Source: JAENVT01 sp031412355
GTDB taxonomy: Bacteria; Actinomycetota; Acidimicrobiia; Acidimicrobiales; Ilumatobacteraceae
Length of the DNA stretch: 63,759 nucleotides
Direction of reading: 5' to 3'
Assembly: GCA_031412355.1 (NCBI GenBank)
Contig: JANOCR010000063.1
Location: 1 to 63,759 of the forward strand
The translations under genes were made by a program, and so were the position numbers. This document shows positions 25,209 through 33,055 of the stretch, piece after piece. Positions within the stretch are counted from its first letter, which is position 1. Each line of letters begins with the position of its first letter. The notes below the pieces were generated by a model that had not been told where the DNA came from, did not search any database, and saw only the letters and a program-made list of their open reading frames with translations.

Positions 25209-27254
25209 TCACCGCCGCTGACGGTCCGCGACCCAGTGATAGAAGCGCTCCTGTGAGTCGCCTTCGGTGAGCAACTCGGGACCGAAGCGCTGCCACGAAT
25301 CGGAAGGCATCAGCTGCCAGCGCACCACATCGTCGGCGAACATGAAGGCGAAGACCTGGTCGAGCCACGCCTGGTGCTTCGCGTGGGTCACCGGCACCAG
25401 CACCTCGATTCGCCGGTCGAGGTTCCGAGGCATCCAGTCGGCCGAACCGATCATGAACAGGGGGCCGCCCTCGTCGCCGTGCCCGAACCGCACGATCCGC
25501 GAGTGCTCCAGATAACGACCGAGGACAGAGCGGACGTGAATGTTGTCGCTCAGTCCCTCGACCCCGGCGCGCAGGCAACAGATGCCTCGTACCGCGAGGT
25601 TGATCTGCACGCCCGCCTGGCTGGCCTCGTACAGGGCGTCGACCAACTGCGGATCGCCGAGCGAGTTCAATTTGGCGGTGATGCGACCCTCGCTGCCGAA
25701 GGTGACCTCGTGCTCGATGAGGTCCAGGAGCTGGGCGCGCAAGTCGCGGGGAGCAACCAGCAACGAGTAGTAGTCGTGTGCCCGGCTGTACCCCGTGAGG
25801 TGATTGAACAGCTGGGCGACGTCGTCGCCGACCGGCGGATCACACGTCAGGAACCCGACGTCTTCGTACAGGCGAGCGGTGCGCGAGTTGTAGTTGCCGG
25901 TGCCGATGTGGCAATACCGGCGCAGGCCATCGTCGTCGGCGCGCACGACCAGCACGCACTTGGCGTGGGTCTTCAAACCGACGAAGCCGTAGACCACATG
26001 CACTCCAGCGCGCTCCAAGGCCTTGGCCCAGGTCACGTTGGTCGCCTCGTCGAAGCGCGCCTTCAGCTCTACCAGAACCGCCACCTGCACACCGCGTTCG
26101 GCGGCGCGGATGAGACTGCGAGCTATCGGGCTGTCGCCGCCGGCTCGATACATCGTCATCTTGATGCTCTGCACCCGGGGATCGTCGGCGGCCTGGGCGA
26201 TGAACGATTCGATGCTGCTGGCGAAGCTCTCGTATGGATGGTGGACCATCAGCGGTCGTTCGCGAATCACCGAGAAGATGCTGCGGTCGGCATCCTCGGC
26301 GGCGCCGATGCGGCCGGCCGTGACCGGCGGCCACGGCCAATCCTTGAGCCCCGGCAGGTCGAGAGCATGCATCTGCCACAGGCAGGTGAGGTCCAGCGGC
26401 GCGCGGTGGGCGGTGACATCGGCGGGATTGAGCTCGAGCTCGCGTAGCAACAGTTCGAGCATCTCATCGCTGATCCCCGCCTGAACCTCGACGCGTACGG
26501 CTCGGCCGAATCGTCGTCGACGAAGTTCCATCTCGACAGCCGCCAGGAGATCGTCGGCTTCTTCGTCGTCCAGGGTCAGGTCGACGTTTCGAGTGACCCG
26601 GAACACCGCGTGCTCTTCGACCACCATCCCCACGAACAGGCTGTGCAACTGAGCGGCGATCAGCTGCTCGGCGGGCAGATATCGGACGCCATCGGGCAGG
26701 CCGACCAGGCGGGGGAAGACCGTTGGAACCTTGACCCTGGCAAATCGACGCTCACCGGTGTCGGGATCGCTGACCATCGCCGCCAGGCTGAGGGCCAGGT
26801 TGGAGATGTACGGAAAGGGATGGGCAGGATCCACGGCCAGGGGTGTGAGCACGGGGAAGATGCGCTGCTCGAAGATGTCGGCCAGGAACATCTTGTCGTT
26901 GTCGTCGAGGTCGTCCCAGCCGATCAGGCGCACTCCCCGCTCGGCCAGTTCGGGTATCAGCACATCGAGCAGAACCTTCTCCTGCTCGATCACGAACGAC
27001 TCGACGTTGGGGCCGATCGCGGCCAGCTGCTGGCTGGGCGTCAACCCTCCAGTCGACGAACCCGCCACACCGGCGGCGACCTGATCCTTCAACGCCGAGA
27101 TGCGCACTTGGAAGAACTCGTCGAGATTCGACGAAGAGATCGCCACGAACTTCAGCCGCTCGAGCAGCGGGATGCCCGGCTCTTGTGCCAGGGCCAGCAC
27201 GCGCCTGTTGAAGTCGAGCCAGCTCAGCTCCCGATTGAGCAGCCGACCGGACAT
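25209..27254 (-). CDS. ppk: Polyphosphate kinase 1
   Basis: 681 residues with all four PPK1 domains. LSWLDFNRRVLALAQ opens the N domain, the head domain follows, and the two catalytic C domains carry KARFDEATNVTWAKALERAG and the phospho-histidine region YCHIGTGNYNSRTARLYED, then a second segment SADWMPRNLDRRIEVLVPV. It polymerises the gamma-phosphate of ATP into polyphosphate, reversibly, and normally associates with membranes. It lies just upstream of the phoU operon on the same strand, and 16 bases after a small hypothetical gene. Confidence 0.95.
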   Translation of the reverse strand: MSGRLLNRELSWLDFNRRVLALAQEPGIPLLERLKFVAISSSNLDEFFQVRISALKDQVAAGVAGSSTGGLTPSQQLAAIGPNVESFVIEQEKVLLDVLIPELAERGVRLIGWDDLDDNDKMFLADIFEQRIFPVLTPLAVDPAHPFPYISNLALSLAAMVSDPDTGERRFARVKVPTVFPRLVGLPDGVRYLPAEQLIAAQLHSLFVGMVVEEHAVFRVTRNVDLTLDDEEADDLLAAVEMELRRRRFGRAVRVEVQAGISDEMLELLLRELELNPADVTAHRAPLDLTCLWQMHALDLPGLKDWPWPPVTAGRIGAAEDADRSIFSVIRERPLMVHHPYESFASSIESFIAQAADDPRVQSIKMTMYRAGGDSPIARSLIRAAERGVQVAVLVELKARFDEATNVTWAKALERAGVHVVYGFVGLKTHAKCVLVVRADDDGLRRYCHIGTGNYNSRTARLYEDVGFLTCDPPVGDDVAQLFNHLTGYSRAHDYYSLLVAPRDLRAQLLDLIEHEVTFGSEGRITAKLNSLGDPQLVDALYEASQAGVQINLAVRGICCLRAGVEGLSDNIHVRSVLGRYLEHSRIVRFGHGDEGGPLFMIGSADWMPRNLDRRIEVLVPVTHAKHQAWLDQVFAFMFADDVVRWQLMPSDSWQRFGPELLTEGDSQERFYHWVADRQRR

Positions 27255-27270
27255 CTGCTGTGCGGCCTGC

Positions 27271-27531
27271 TCAGTTGCCTTCTGGAATTCCGAGATCCCA
27301 CTCCAGCGAGATTCGCTCGCGCTCGGCGTCGCGCACGATGCGCTCGCGATTGCGCCGGAACTGAGGATCGTCGCGGGGCAGCAGAACTAGGCGGGCCATC
27401 ACGCGGGTACGGAACTCTTCCAGCACCGTGCGGTCGCCATAGTCGCTGTACAGCTCCCAGTGGGGCGACACCGGGCCTAGGTACACGATACGCACGTGAG
27501 CTCGTGGCGGCTCGTTGACGATGTCGGTCAT
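27271..27531 (-). CDS. Small hypothetical protein upstream of ppk
   Basis: 86 residues from ATG 27531; a further upstream frame adds 13 residues. Acidic and basic residues are mixed (RIVYLGPVSPHWELYSDYGD, ERIVRDAERERISLEWDLG), without a signal peptide or membrane span. I do not recognise the family. It ends 16 bases before ppk and is very likely co-transcribed with it, so a role linked to polyphosphate is possible but unsupported by sequence. Confidence 0.6.
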   Translation of the reverse strand: MTDIVNEPPRAHVRIVYLGPVSPHWELYSDYGDRTVLEEFRTRVMARLVLLPRDDPQFRRNRERIVRDAERERISLEWDLGIPEGN

Positions 27532-27653
27532 GGTGTGAATCCTGCAATTCTGTCGGCCGGCAGCGGCCACGCGGCGACGAGTGTATCGGCAGGGGGTGCC
27601 TGGCTATCGCCAGACGACAGTGGTATAAAACCCGACTTGAACGGGAACCAAAT

Positions 27654-27690
27654 CACTTCGCGAGACGTCTATAGCTAGCAAAGCGAAGTG
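27654..27690. promoter_or_regulatory. Inverted repeat in the whiB leader region
   Basis: A perfect 8-base inverted pair CACTTCGC (27654-27661) and GCGAAGTG (27683-27690) encloses 21 bases that include TCTATAGCTAGCA. It lies about 80-115 bases upstream of the WhiB gene start at 27770, in the shared gap with the divergent ppk operon. It could be an operator or a leader hairpin; no partner protein can be named. Confidence 0.35.
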
Positions 27691-27769
27691 TTGCGGCGAC
27701 CGGAGTCACTCTGGGCTTGGTCGGGCGCACCACTAGACTGCGACACGTCGCGGTCGAGAAGGAGACACG

Positions 27770-28033
27770 ATGCACCGTATCGAGAACCCCACCGAAGTCG
27801 ACACCGTCACGGCCTGGATGGCCGATGGCAACTGTCGCAACTACCCGCCCGCCGTGTTTTTCCCCAGTGATGGCGTTGGTGTCGATCGGGCTCGCAAGAT
27901 CTGCACCGACTGCCCGGTCGCGGCGCAATGCCTCGAATACGCCCTCGAAGAGCGCATCGAACACGGTGTGTGGGGTGGATGCAGCGAGCGCGAGCGTCGT
28001 CGCATCCTCAAGCGCCGTCGGGTTGCCAGCTAG
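27770..28033 (+). CDS. WhiB-family iron-sulfur transcription factor
   Basis: 87 residues with good ribosome binding sequence (AAGGAG) before the ATG. The four cluster-binding cysteines are Cys22, Cys45, Cys48 and Cys54 (C-x22-CxxC-x5-C). GVWGG (66-70) and a basic C-terminal tail (ERERRRILKRRRVAS) for DNA contact follow. WhiB proteins bind [4Fe-4S] clusters and act with sigma factors in control of division, stress or redox responses. Which WhiB subgroup this is cannot be decided by eye; a WhiB2-like role is possible. Confidence 0.92.
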   Translation: MHRIENPTEVDTVTAWMADGNCRNYPPAVFFPSDGVGVDRARKICTDCPVAAQCLEYALEERIEHGVWGGCSERERRRILKRRRVAS

Positions 28034-28109
28034 TCCCCGGCCGGTAGGCGCACCGCGAAACGACGCCGGGGCGACTGGCCACCGGCGTCGGGTAGGAACT
28101 GGGTGAGGA

Positions 28110-28307
28110 CTAGCCCTTGGCGTCGTCGGCAGTCTTTTCCACAGCCTTGTCGTCGGCTGCCTTCTGCCCCTCGGCCAGGCCGTCTTTGAACTCCTTCTGA
28201 GCCTTGCCGAGATTCTTGGCCAGCTTCGGCAGCTGAGCGCCACCGAACAGCACCAAGACGACGACGAGAATCAAGATAATCTCCGGCGGATCCAAGAAAG
28301 CGAACAT
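28110..28307 (-). CDS. tatA: Twin-arginine translocase subunit TatA/E
   Basis: 65 residues: a short membrane helix (IILILVVVLVLFGGAQLP) with the FG motif at the hinge, then an amphipathic helix (KLAKNLGKAQKEFKDGL) and a charged tail. This is the standard TatA architecture; TatA oligomers form the pore for folded-protein export. It stands alone between two whiB genes, and no tatC is in the window. Confidence 0.9.
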   Translation of the reverse strand: MFAFLDPPEIILILVVVLVLFGGAQLPKLAKNLGKAQKEFKDGLAEGQKAADDKAVEKTADDAKG

Positions 28308-28360
28308 GCCGTCACGCTACCACCGCCACGCGGCGAGCGGCATGCGGTCGTCCCGTCGAG

Positions 28361-28639
28361 TCAGGCTGACGTACGCCGGCCGGCTTGGGCGCGTTGGCGG
28401 CGCAGACGACGGCGTTCGCGCTCGGACAAACCACCCCAGATCCCGAACTTCTCGCCGTTGACCAACGCGTACTCGAGGCAGTCCAGGCGAACGACGCAGC
28501 CCCGACACACTTCCTTCGCTTCACGAGTCGATGCGCCACGCTCGGGGAAGAACAAGTCGGGGTCGACCCCTAGACAGTTGGCCTCGTCCTGCCAACTGCG
28601 CCCGTCTGTGTCGGTGTGATGATCGATGTGATCCTGCAT
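28361..28639 (-). CDS. WhiB-family iron-sulfur transcription factor
   Basis: 92 residues from ATG 28639, preceded by GGAGG. Cluster cysteines are Cys22, Cys45, Cys48 and Cys54, with GIWGG at 66-70 and an Arg-rich DNA-contact tail. Spacing is the same as in the other WhiB at 27770, but the N-terminus (His-rich, HIDHHTDTDGRSWQ) resembles WhiB1/WblE-type proteins. The sequence upstream has a perfect palindrome TGTAATTACA at 28688-28697 that might belong to its promoter. Confidence 0.92.
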   Translation of the reverse strand: MQDHIDHHTDTDGRSWQDEANCLGVDPDLFFPERGASTREAKEVCRGCVVRLDCLEYALVNGEKFGIWGGLSERERRRLRRQRAQAGRRTSA

Positions 28640-28848
28640 TGTGGCCTCCTGCCGATCGGCCCCTTCGTTGGAGCGCAATCACGCTCCTGTAATTACACAG
28701 ACGTCATTCTTCCCTAACACACCCGCTTTGCGCAAGGGGGGATTTCGAAATGTCGTCTTGCAGGCATGACGCACGTTGCCCATCGCGTCGGAGACAGACG
28801 CCGCGAAGCGTGTAGTTGGACTCGCGCGGAGCGCGGCTGCCAGTGCCG

Positions 28849-29448
28849 CTAGTCGGTGTCGACCGAGGAGCACAGGTCGTCGCCGAGACGTCCAAGCCAC
28901 GAATCGAGGGCGTTGGTCAAGCGGCGCGTGTCGCCTGTAGCTAACAGGTCCATCACGAGGCCGGTGAACGTGGCCTTGATCAGCGATGCCTGCAGCGCGG
29001 CACGTTCCGGCTTCAAGCCCTCGGCAACCAAACGCCGCTCGACATCGTGACGCCACACGCCGATCTGGTCGGCGCGAACATCGCCGGCCAATCCGGTCAC
29101 GGTGGTCTCGAGCGTTGCCGCTTCATAGTTGAGCCGGACGAGTGCGAGATTCTGCGGCGACGCGCACAACCACCTCCACCACCGCTTGTAGAGCTCGACC
29201 TGCGTCAGTCTCGGCGAGCGCTGCAACCAATTGCGCTGCACCTCGATCTGCTGGTCGATCGCCCGGGCCAGCGCCGCAGTGATGAGTTCGTCCTTCGAAC
29301 CGAAGTGGTGCATCAATCGATTGATGCTGACGCCGAGATCAGCGGCCATCGGACGCAACGTCGTCTGGGCCAGACCCCGTTCAGCGAGGTAGGCGACGAC
29401 CCGATCCAGCAGCTCGCGTTTGAGTTGCGGATCGGGAGTTCGGGCCAC
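28849..29448 (-). CDS. TetR-family transcriptional regulator
   Basis: 199 residues. The N-terminal helix-turn-helix has TTLRPMAADLGVSINRLMHHFGSKDELI, typical of TetR. The C-terminal ligand domain (about 60-199) is rich in Trp and Leu. It is the last gene of a minus-strand run with the PhnD-like protein and the desaturase; 6 bases separate it from the former. It is the natural candidate for binding the dyads in the divergent promoter region at 31163-31251. Confidence 0.9.
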   Translation of the reverse strand: MARTPDPQLKRELLDRVVAYLAERGLAQTTLRPMAADLGVSINRLMHHFGSKDELITAALARAIDQQIEVQRNWLQRSPRLTQVELYKRWWRWLCASPQNLALVRLNYEAATLETTVTGLAGDVRADQIGVWRHDVERRLVAEGLKPERAALQASLIKATFTGLVMDLLATGDTRRLTNALDSWLGRLGDDLCSSVDTD

Positions 29449-29454
29449 GTCGGC

Positions 29455-30192
29455 TCACGTTAGTTGCACGAGTTCGGAAAGTCCCTCGTAGTCCTGCAGA
29501 TCGCGGGCGATGAAGTCGCGGATCTTCAACGTGCGGCGAACGTCGGCCAGCGCGGGGTCGTGCACGGCTTTCGCCAGGGCTCGGCGCAACTCGCCGACAA
29601 GCGAAACCGTCAGGGATCGCGACGACACCAGGGGCAGGCATGGCACACGCGGGCCATGGCCGACCACGGTCAGGCCGAGCCCGTCGATGTGATCCCACGA
29701 CACCGCATCGATCGAGGCCAGGTGCGCACGACCCTGTCGCACCGCTTCGACGCTGCGGGCATGGGCGCCCGTCCACTCGATCGTCTCCAGCCGCACGCCG
29801 TGGGCGCCAGCTGTCGACTGCAGGCTGATCCAACCGGACAGGCTGTCGGGAGAGTTGGCCGCAACCATCAGATCGGCACGATGCAAGATGTCGTCCAACG
29901 AGTCGCCGGTCGCGGTCACCAGCACCGAGCGGTAGGTGCCGTCGACAGCGCCGTCCACATCGAAGTCGAACGTACCGACGACATGAACGGTGGTGGCGAG
30001 TTCGGTGATCAGTGGCCAGCCACAGGTCTGACCGAGCAGTAGATCATCGCGGCGACAAGCGGCGAGGTGGTCGAGATCCCAATCCAGTGCAGGCGTGTCG
30101 AACGGCAGTTGCGTGGACACGTGCTCCCACAGTTGATCGAAGGCGGGACGCAGATTGGTGAACGGATACATCGCCAGCGAGGCGATGGTCAT
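29455..30192 (-). CDS. PhnD/SsuA-like substrate-binding domain protein without signal peptide
   Basis: 245 residues. The type 2 periplasmic-binding fold is suggested by MYPFTNLRPAFDQLWEHV near the start, DLMVAANSPDSLSGWISL, and RQGRAHLASIDAVSWDHI, which resemble PhnD-like phosphonate/phosphite binding proteins. The N-terminus has no signal peptide or lipobox, and the start is fixed by an ATGA overlap with the desaturase stop, so the protein is expected in the cytoplasm. It has no neighbouring ABC permease or ATPase. It may act as an intracellular sensor or enzyme accessory in the methylamine-related locus. Confidence 0.65.
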   Translation of the reverse strand: MTIASLAMYPFTNLRPAFDQLWEHVSTQLPFDTPALDWDLDHLAACRRDDLLLGQTCGWPLITELATTVHVVGTFDFDVDGAVDGTYRSVLVTATGDSLDDILHRADLMVAANSPDSLSGWISLQSTAGAHGVRLETIEWTGAHARSVEAVRQGRAHLASIDAVSWDHIDGLGLTVVGHGPRVPCLPLVSSRSLTVSLVGELRRALAKAVHDPALADVRRTLKIRDFIARDLQDYEGLSELVQLT

Positions 30193-31121
30193 CGCAGTCC
30201 GCGAGCGCCGAACGGCCGGGCGCCTGGCGAGAGAGGATGGTCGGGCTGGCAGAACGGACGCAGAAAGTTTCGCCTGGCGACTTCGACGTAACCACGGCGG
30301 TACAGGCCGGCCCCCACGGCAGCCAACTCGTCGCCGTCGAGTTGTCGATGCAGTTCGGGAAGGGCGTACCACGGAGTCGACGGCTCGGCGTGATGCGTGT
30401 GATGCAGGTTGTTGTTGAGGTACATCAGCGACATCACCGGGCCGGCTTTCACAACCGCAGACCTGGTTCCTTCGGCAACTGCGCAATGCTCGACGAACGA
30501 GCGCAGGAGGGTGAACGACTGACCCATGACCACGAAGCCAAGCACGTACTCCCAGAGCGGAATAGCGACGACAGCAAACAGCCACCAACTCAATGCGGCA
30601 ACAGCACACAGGTGGGCCGTCCAGCGACGCGCCGCCGCCGGGCTGGAGCTGAGATTGCGGAGCTCGCGCCACAGGTAGCGGCCGATGCTGTGAACTGCGC
30701 CGATGGTCAGTCGCCCGAACATCGTCCGCGTGACGAGTATGTACGTGCGCTTGACCACACCGGCGGACGACCAATCGATGGGTCGAAGGTAGAACGACTC
30801 GGGATCGAACTGGGGGTCGGTGATATCGGTGTGGTGATGCACCATGTGACTCGATCGATAGCCGAGATACGGCAGCCATAGTGACAGCGGAGCAAACGCC
30901 AGCGTGGTGTTGACACCGCGCCATCCTGTCGGGTGACCGTGCAGCGCCTCGTGCTGCAGCGACATGTAGAAGCCACCGAGGAGCGCCAGGACGGCGACTT
31001 CGGCGGGCCACGGCAACGACCGATGCCGCAGGATCACGGCCAGCCACGCGGCATAGAACCCAGCGAACAATCCGAGTGTCAGCCACTCGACCCGACGGCC
31101 CCGTTGTGCCCGCGCCACCAC
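30189..31121 (-). CDS. Membrane fatty-acid-desaturase-family diiron enzyme
   Basis: 310 residues from GTG 31121, preceded by GGAAGGAG. Three histidine boxes of membrane desaturases/hydroxylases are present: HEALHGH, HMVHHH and LHHTHHAEP, with four to six hydrophobic segments. These bind a diiron centre that activates O2. The family includes acyl-lipid desaturases but also hydroxylases acting on small molecules. Here the gene faces the corrinoid methyltransferase operon across 158 bases and is coupled to the PhnD-like gene, so a role in processing the methylated substrate is worth considering. Confidence 0.85.
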   Translation of the reverse strand: MVARAQRGRRVEWLTLGLFAGFYAAWLAVILRHRSLPWPAEVAVLALLGGFYMSLQHEALHGHPTGWRGVNTTLAFAPLSLWLPYLGYRSSHMVHHHTDITDPQFDPESFYLRPIDWSSAGVVKRTYILVTRTMFGRLTIGAVHSIGRYLWRELRNLSSSPAAARRWTAHLCAVAALSWWLFAVVAIPLWEYVLGFVVMGQSFTLLRSFVEHCAVAEGTRSAVVKAGPVMSLMYLNNNLHHTHHAEPSTPWYALPELHRQLDGDELAAVGAGLYRRGYVEVARRNFLRPFCQPDHPLSPGARPFGARGLR

Positions 31122-31162
31122 CGCGTGTCTCCTTCCAGACTCAATTGCCTACATTGTGTATC

Positions 31163-31180
31163 GGTCTGTGGCCCCAGACC
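31163..31180. promoter_or_regulatory. 18-bp palindrome, candidate TetR operator
   Basis: The arms GGTCTG (31163-31168) and CAGACC (31175-31180) are perfect inverted repeats around 6 bases. The site is in the gap between the divergent desaturase and corrinoid-protein genes. Its size is right for a TetR dimer, and a TetR gene ends the desaturase operon. Assignment of the regulator is inference. Confidence 0.45.
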
Positions 31181-31205
31181 TGGAATAAGACTAGTAAATT
31201 CTCCA

Positions 31206-31211
31206 TATGAT
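31206..31211 (+). promoter_or_regulatory. Possible -10 element of the corrinoid operon
   Basis: TATGAT in an AT-rich stretch that is unusual for this GC-rich window. It lies about 70 bases before the corrinoid-protein start codon. A matching -35 element is not clear (TGGAAT at 31181-31186 is weak, 19 bases upstream). Confidence 0.35.
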
Positions 31212-31216
31212 AGGGT

Positions 31217-31251
31217 GTTCCACGATACGGGTCGATTCTGCATCGTGGAAC
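31217..31251. promoter_or_regulatory. Long inverted repeat in the corrinoid operon leader
   Basis: A perfect 10-base inverted pair GTTCCACGAT (31217-31226) and ATCGTGGAAC (31242-31251) with a 15-base spacer. It lies between the possible -10 element and the start codon at 31280. It could be an operator downstream of the promoter or a stem-loop in the leader RNA. It does not look like a cobalamin riboswitch, which needs about 200 bases. Confidence 0.5.
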
Positions 31252-31279
31252 GGCCGGTAGCGAAGACGGAGCCGACGCA

Positions 31280-32002
31280 ATGAGTGAACAAGATGATCTC
31301 GATCTCGCGACGCTGAGCAACGAGGACCTCGTCGCCCAGATGCACGACGATCTGTACGACGGGCTGGCCGACGAGATCCTCGAGGGCACGACGATCCTGC
31401 TCGACCGCGGTTGGGGACCCGACAAGGTTCTGAACGACGCGCTCGTCGAGGGCATGCGCATCGTCGGGATCGACTTTCGGGACGGCATCTTGTTCGTCCC
31501 CGAGGTGTTGCTGGCCGCCAATGCGATGAAGGCCGGCATGGCCGTGCTTCGCCCGCTGCTGGTCGAGACCGGTGCCGAATCGATCGGCAAGGTCGTGGTC
31601 GGCACCGTGAAAGGCGACATCCACGACATCGGTAAGAACCTGACCGCGATGATGCTCGAAGGCGCCGGTTTCGAGGTGATCGACCTCGGCATCAACACCG
31701 ACGTCGACAAGTTCCTGGCTGCCCTCGAAGAACATCAGCCCGACATCTTGGGCATGTCGGCCCTGCTGACCACCACGATGCCGTACATGAAAGTTGTGGT
31801 CGACACGTTGATCGAGAAGGGTCTGCGCGAGAAGTACCTCGTGCTCGTCGGCGGTGCTCCGCTGAACGAGGAGTTCGGCAATGCCGTCGGTGCCGATGCG
31901 TATTGCCGCGACGCCGCCGTTGCCGCGGAGACTGCCAAGGCCTTGGTCAGCGCACGCCGCAACCGCCTGAAGGCCGAGCCCCCCGGCCCGTCGGTGGCCT
32001 GA
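31280..32002 (+). CDS. Corrinoid (cobalamin-binding) protein of a methyltransferase system
   Basis: 240 residues. An N-terminal helical cap (about 15-95) contains ILFVPEVLLAANAMKAGM, and the Rossmann B12 domain carries GTVKGDIHDIGKN with lower axial ligand His115 (DxHxxG), then GMSALLTTTMP and VGGAPLNEEFG. This is the MttC/MtbC/MtgC type of protein that accepts a methyl group on Co(I) from a substrate methyltransferase and passes it to a second methyltransferase. First gene of the plus-strand operon that includes all partners. Confidence 0.93.
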   Translation: MSEQDDLDLATLSNEDLVAQMHDDLYDGLADEILEGTTILLDRGWGPDKVLNDALVEGMRIVGIDFRDGILFVPEVLLAANAMKAGMAVLRPLLVETGAESIGKVVVGTVKGDIHDIGKNLTAMMLEGAGFEVIDLGINTDVDKFLAALEEHQPDILGMSALLTTTMPYMKVVVDTLIEKGLREKYLVLVGGAPLNEEFGNAVGADAYCRDAAVAAETAKALVSARRNRLKAEPPGPSVA

Positions 32003-32018
32003 AGTTACGGATCTGGGC

Positions 32019-32651
32019 ATGACTGTCGCGCCGCTCGTCGTCGCCTGTGGAGCACTCGCATCGGAGCTTCGCGCAGTGTTGAGGGGTCAGGGTCTTGCCG
32101 ACGCAGTCGAGGTCGTATACCTGCCCGCCAACCTGCACAACCGGCCGGAGCGCATCGTTCCCGAGCTCGAACCACTGCTCGACGCCGCTGCCGCGCAACA
32201 GCGCAGCGTGTTCGTGGCCTACGCCGACTGCGGCACCGGCGGCGCGCTCGACGCCTTGCTCGAGCGTCATCCGGGCGTGACTCGGCTGCCCGGTTCACAC
32301 TGCTACGAGTTCTTCAGCGGCGCCGCGCAGTTCGCGGCGATGCACGAAGAAGAGTTGGGAACGTTTTTCTTGACCGACTTCCTCGCCAAGCACTTCGACG
32401 CGCTGCTGTGGCAAGGCCTCGGCCTCGATCGGCACCCTCAACTGCGCGACCTGTACTTCGCCAACTATCGCCGCGTGGTGCTGATCTCGCAGACCACCAG
32501 CGACGCCGTCATCGCGATGGGTCGTGCCGCAGCGGAACGACTCGGACTGGAGTTCGAGCACCGTCACGTCGGGCTGCAACCGTTCACCGATTCCGTCGTC
32601 GGTCCGGTCACCAGCGCCATCGCCGTCTCCATCACCCGGCGGGTGTCGTGA
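32019..32651 (+). CDS. DUF1638 family protein
   Basis: 210 residues. The sequence begins VACGALASELRAVL and has AYADCGTGGALDALLERHPG, RLPGSHCYEFFSG and a C-terminal helical part, which match the DUF1638 family. Conserved Cys and His residues (DCGTGG, SHCYEFF) could bind metal or a cofactor. The function is unknown, but the family is often encoded with MttB-type corrinoid methyltransferase genes, as here. The stop shares one base with the start of the next gene. Confidence 0.75.
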   Translation: MTVAPLVVACGALASELRAVLRGQGLADAVEVVYLPANLHNRPERIVPELEPLLDAAAAQQRSVFVAYADCGTGGALDALLERHPGVTRLPGSHCYEFFSGAAQFAAMHEEELGTFFLTDFLAKHFDALLWQGLGLDRHPQLRDLYFANYRRVVLISQTTSDAVIAMGRAAAERLGLEFEHRHVGLQPFTDSVVGPVTSAIAVSITRRVS

Positions 32652-33055
32652 TGGCGCGTACCGGTCGAGGCGGACGCGAGCTGATTGTCATCTACTGGCG
32701 CGACATCCCAGCGCAGGTCAACGCCCAAGCAGGACGCGATCGTCACCAGGTCGTGCTCGGCGGCAAGTTCCAACGGGCGATCGACCGCGCCAAACGCAAG
32801 GCCGGGATCTACACCGCTGACGAGGACGTTGCCCAATGGCGACGCGAGAGTCGGCCGATCGAGGGTGACCTTGCGGCCGAGGCCCAGTCGGTCGCCGACG
32901 CGATCGAGCGCGAGTACCGACGCGAACGGCTCGGGTTGCTGGCCTACTACGGCGGCTGGGAGGCCGACGTGGTGTCGACCGACGCCATCGATCGCGACGT
33001 GCTGGCCGCCCTCGAAGAACTCGACGCAGAAGAAGCCGAACAGGAGAACCAATGA
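32651..33055 (+). CDS. 'Virulence factor' domain (PF13769-like) small protein of the corrinoid operon
   Basis: 134 residues from ATG 32651. The N-terminal ELIVIYWRDIPAQVNAQAG and VVLGGKFQRAIDRAKRKAG motifs match the small family named 'virulence factor', a historical label that implies nothing about pathogenicity. A long charged helical region and an acidic tail follow. It is placed between DUF1638 and the methyltetrahydrofolate methyltransferase, overlapping the latter by 4 bases. An accessory role in corrinoid handling or in complex assembly is likely but unproven. Confidence 0.68.
   Translation: MARTGRGGRELIVIYWRDIPAQVNAQAGRDRHQVVLGGKFQRAIDRAKRKAGIYTADEDVAQWRRESRPIEGDLAAEAQSVADAIEREYRRERLGLLAYYGGWEADVVSTDAIDRDVLAALEELDAEEAEQENQ

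Noticed and set aside
29455..31086. A 543-residue protein spanning the desaturase region in another minus-strand frame
   Set aside because: The first part is Arg/Ser/Pro-rich shadow sequence of the desaturase gene; only the part after ATG 30192 has protein family character.
31122..31279. Cobalamin riboswitch upstream of the corrinoid protein gene
   Set aside because: The gap is only 158 bases and no B12-box-like conserved segment is visible; the dyads are too short and simple.
32651..33055. True virulence function for the 'virulence factor' family protein
   Set aside because: The family name is historical; the operon context is metabolic and nothing in the window suggests pathogenicity.
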